The notes under the pieces are model-generated. The model made no database searches. It saw nothing but the letters and a program-made list of their open reading frames with translations, and had not been told where the DNA came from. A DNA stretch of 10,101 bases from Euperipatoides rowelli. Taxonomy: Eukaryota; Onychophora; Udeonychophora; Euonychophora; Peripatopsidae. This document shows positions 8,805-10,101 of this stretch, piece by piece; the stretch's first letter is position 1; each line of letters starts with the position of its first letter. The position numbers and the translations under genes were made by a program. The stretch is from the NCBI GenBank assembly GCA_003024985.2, contig PXIH01S0001287.1; one strand, 5' to 3'.

Positions 8805-10101
8805 TTTATCATTTAAAATTTCAGATTACAACCTACACGTGTTCTCTTTACGAATCCTCCCCCCCCTTTCCTCCCTGATGCTTTATTTTCACATTTCATA
8901 TCTCTGGCAATTATTTTTTTAACACACTTGAATTAGTTTTAAATAAATTTAATGTTTAATTGTATTTGAATATTTTGACATCAGTTATTTCAACATTTTA
9001 TTATATTTTGAAGTTATAGACTAGCCTATAATAATTTGACATTTTAAAATAATTGCTATTCTATTTCATCTAAATACAGAACTTTTCTCCAGCATTAAAT
9101 CTATCATTTCCATATTTTTTTTAATTAGACTTGAAATTTGGTATATAACTATTTTAAAGTACGGGACAGGAAACTATGGAGTCAGTATTTTGATTACACC
9201 TATAGATTTACTCATCTTTATTTGGAGTTGGGATAGTGTATGGATAAATAATGCACTGGGCAATCGTTTTTTTTTTATTTATGTACATTTTCAAAGCATA
9301 GAGAAGAAATATCACTGAGTTACAACAGATGTATTGATTTATTTCACTTTCAGTGCTCGAATTTCATGATGGTCCTCTGGTCTGAGACCACTAAAAATGT
9401 CTATGGACCACTAAAAACTATTTGGGATTGGTCCAGTAAACCCCCTATAAAAATTAACAAATTATACTAAAATTTTACATTGTCTTGTACAGTAATTGAA
9501 AAAAAAAATGCTCATTTTGTATACCTTTATGTTAATATAATTTTTTAAGAAAGATATAGATGAAAAACTATTAAAAAAAAATTATTTTCTATTTTAATCA
9601 GAAGAAAATAAACACAATAAAATTTACTATTTAAAAATAGTTAATAATTCACAACACAAGATTGCATACTTTATATATTCTCATAAAAATTACTTTTTAA
9701 TACAAATTAAAGTTTATTCAATAAAAATATTCAAATTAAATAAAGTTTTAATTTTGACAAATTAATACAGTATATAGTATGTCTGCAGATTATCAATTTT
9801 ATTTATGATCATTTCACACATTCGATTTTTAATCTCTGCTGGAAAATAACTATATTTCACCAGGAATTTTACCAAAAAATCCTCTTCCAAGTTCCTTGTC
9901 AAGGGCTGGGAAAAGATTCAAATATTATTGCTATAAAAAACTAAGGCCTTACATGAATATCTAATGATTTTTTTTTGCACACATGCAGGGATAATTAGGC
10001 CTATGGTATAGTCTACCATATTTATCAAATTTTGAATTTAAGGTGGCCTAAATAAAAATATTATAAAACATATAAGAATAAACTTATACATTTTTAAAAT
10101 C

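Noticed and set aside
9380-9430. Direct repeat GACCACTAAAAA twice
   Set aside because: Only two short copies about 19 bp apart, with no array or element boundary; likely a local slippage event.

Overview
This is a gene-poor, AT-rich stretch of eukaryotic (animal) nuclear DNA. Four things point that way: spliceosomal GT-AG exon boundaries, relics of both a LINE-type retrotransposon and a terminal-inverted-repeat (TIR) transposon, degenerate satellite-like repeats, and one recognisable conserved animal gene split by a multi-kilobase intron. The repeat style suggests a marine or other AT-rich invertebrate, but the species cannot be fixed from the window.

Layout. Positions 1-200 hold nothing I recognise. 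On the minus strand, 1049-201 reads as a small two-exon gene of about 249 codons with a 99-nt intron. Its predicted protein has two cysteine modules sharing the pattern C-x4-C-x4-VEG, separated by a Ser/Thr/Pro-rich linker. I do not recognise the family. Just upstream, at 1136-1312, lies a compact promoter-like cluster: a TATA box, several CCAAT boxes, an E2F-like site and an ETS-like site. From about 1420 to 2130 there is a degenerate satellite-like array carrying ETS (CCGGAAGT) and CRE-like (TGATGTCAT) words. From 2130 to 4110 the DNA is AT-rich with only small inverted repeats.

On the plus strand, 4111-4217 and 7428-7517 are two consecutive internal exons of an RNF113/Cwc24 orthologue, a spliceosomal CCCH-zinc-finger and RING protein. 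Together they encode the complete CCCH finger, and a 3,210-nt intron cuts the finger between its second and third cysteines. The earlier exons and the RING exon are not seen here.

That intron is a transposon trap. It holds a 5'-truncated, frameshifted LINE 3' end (about 4396-5104, same strand as the gene). It also holds a TIR element (about 5385-7084) carrying a decayed opposite-strand gene, with an unusual hairpin just outside each TIR. Related short inverted repeats (GTAATTCTTGATTTAC type) sit close to both ends of the intron.

From 7518 to the end is the next RNF113 intron or flanking DNA. It holds a higher-complexity block (about 7550-7930), a small CCAAT/palindrome cluster (8331-8460), and otherwise low-complexity AT-rich sequence. 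The two genes have no evident functional link.
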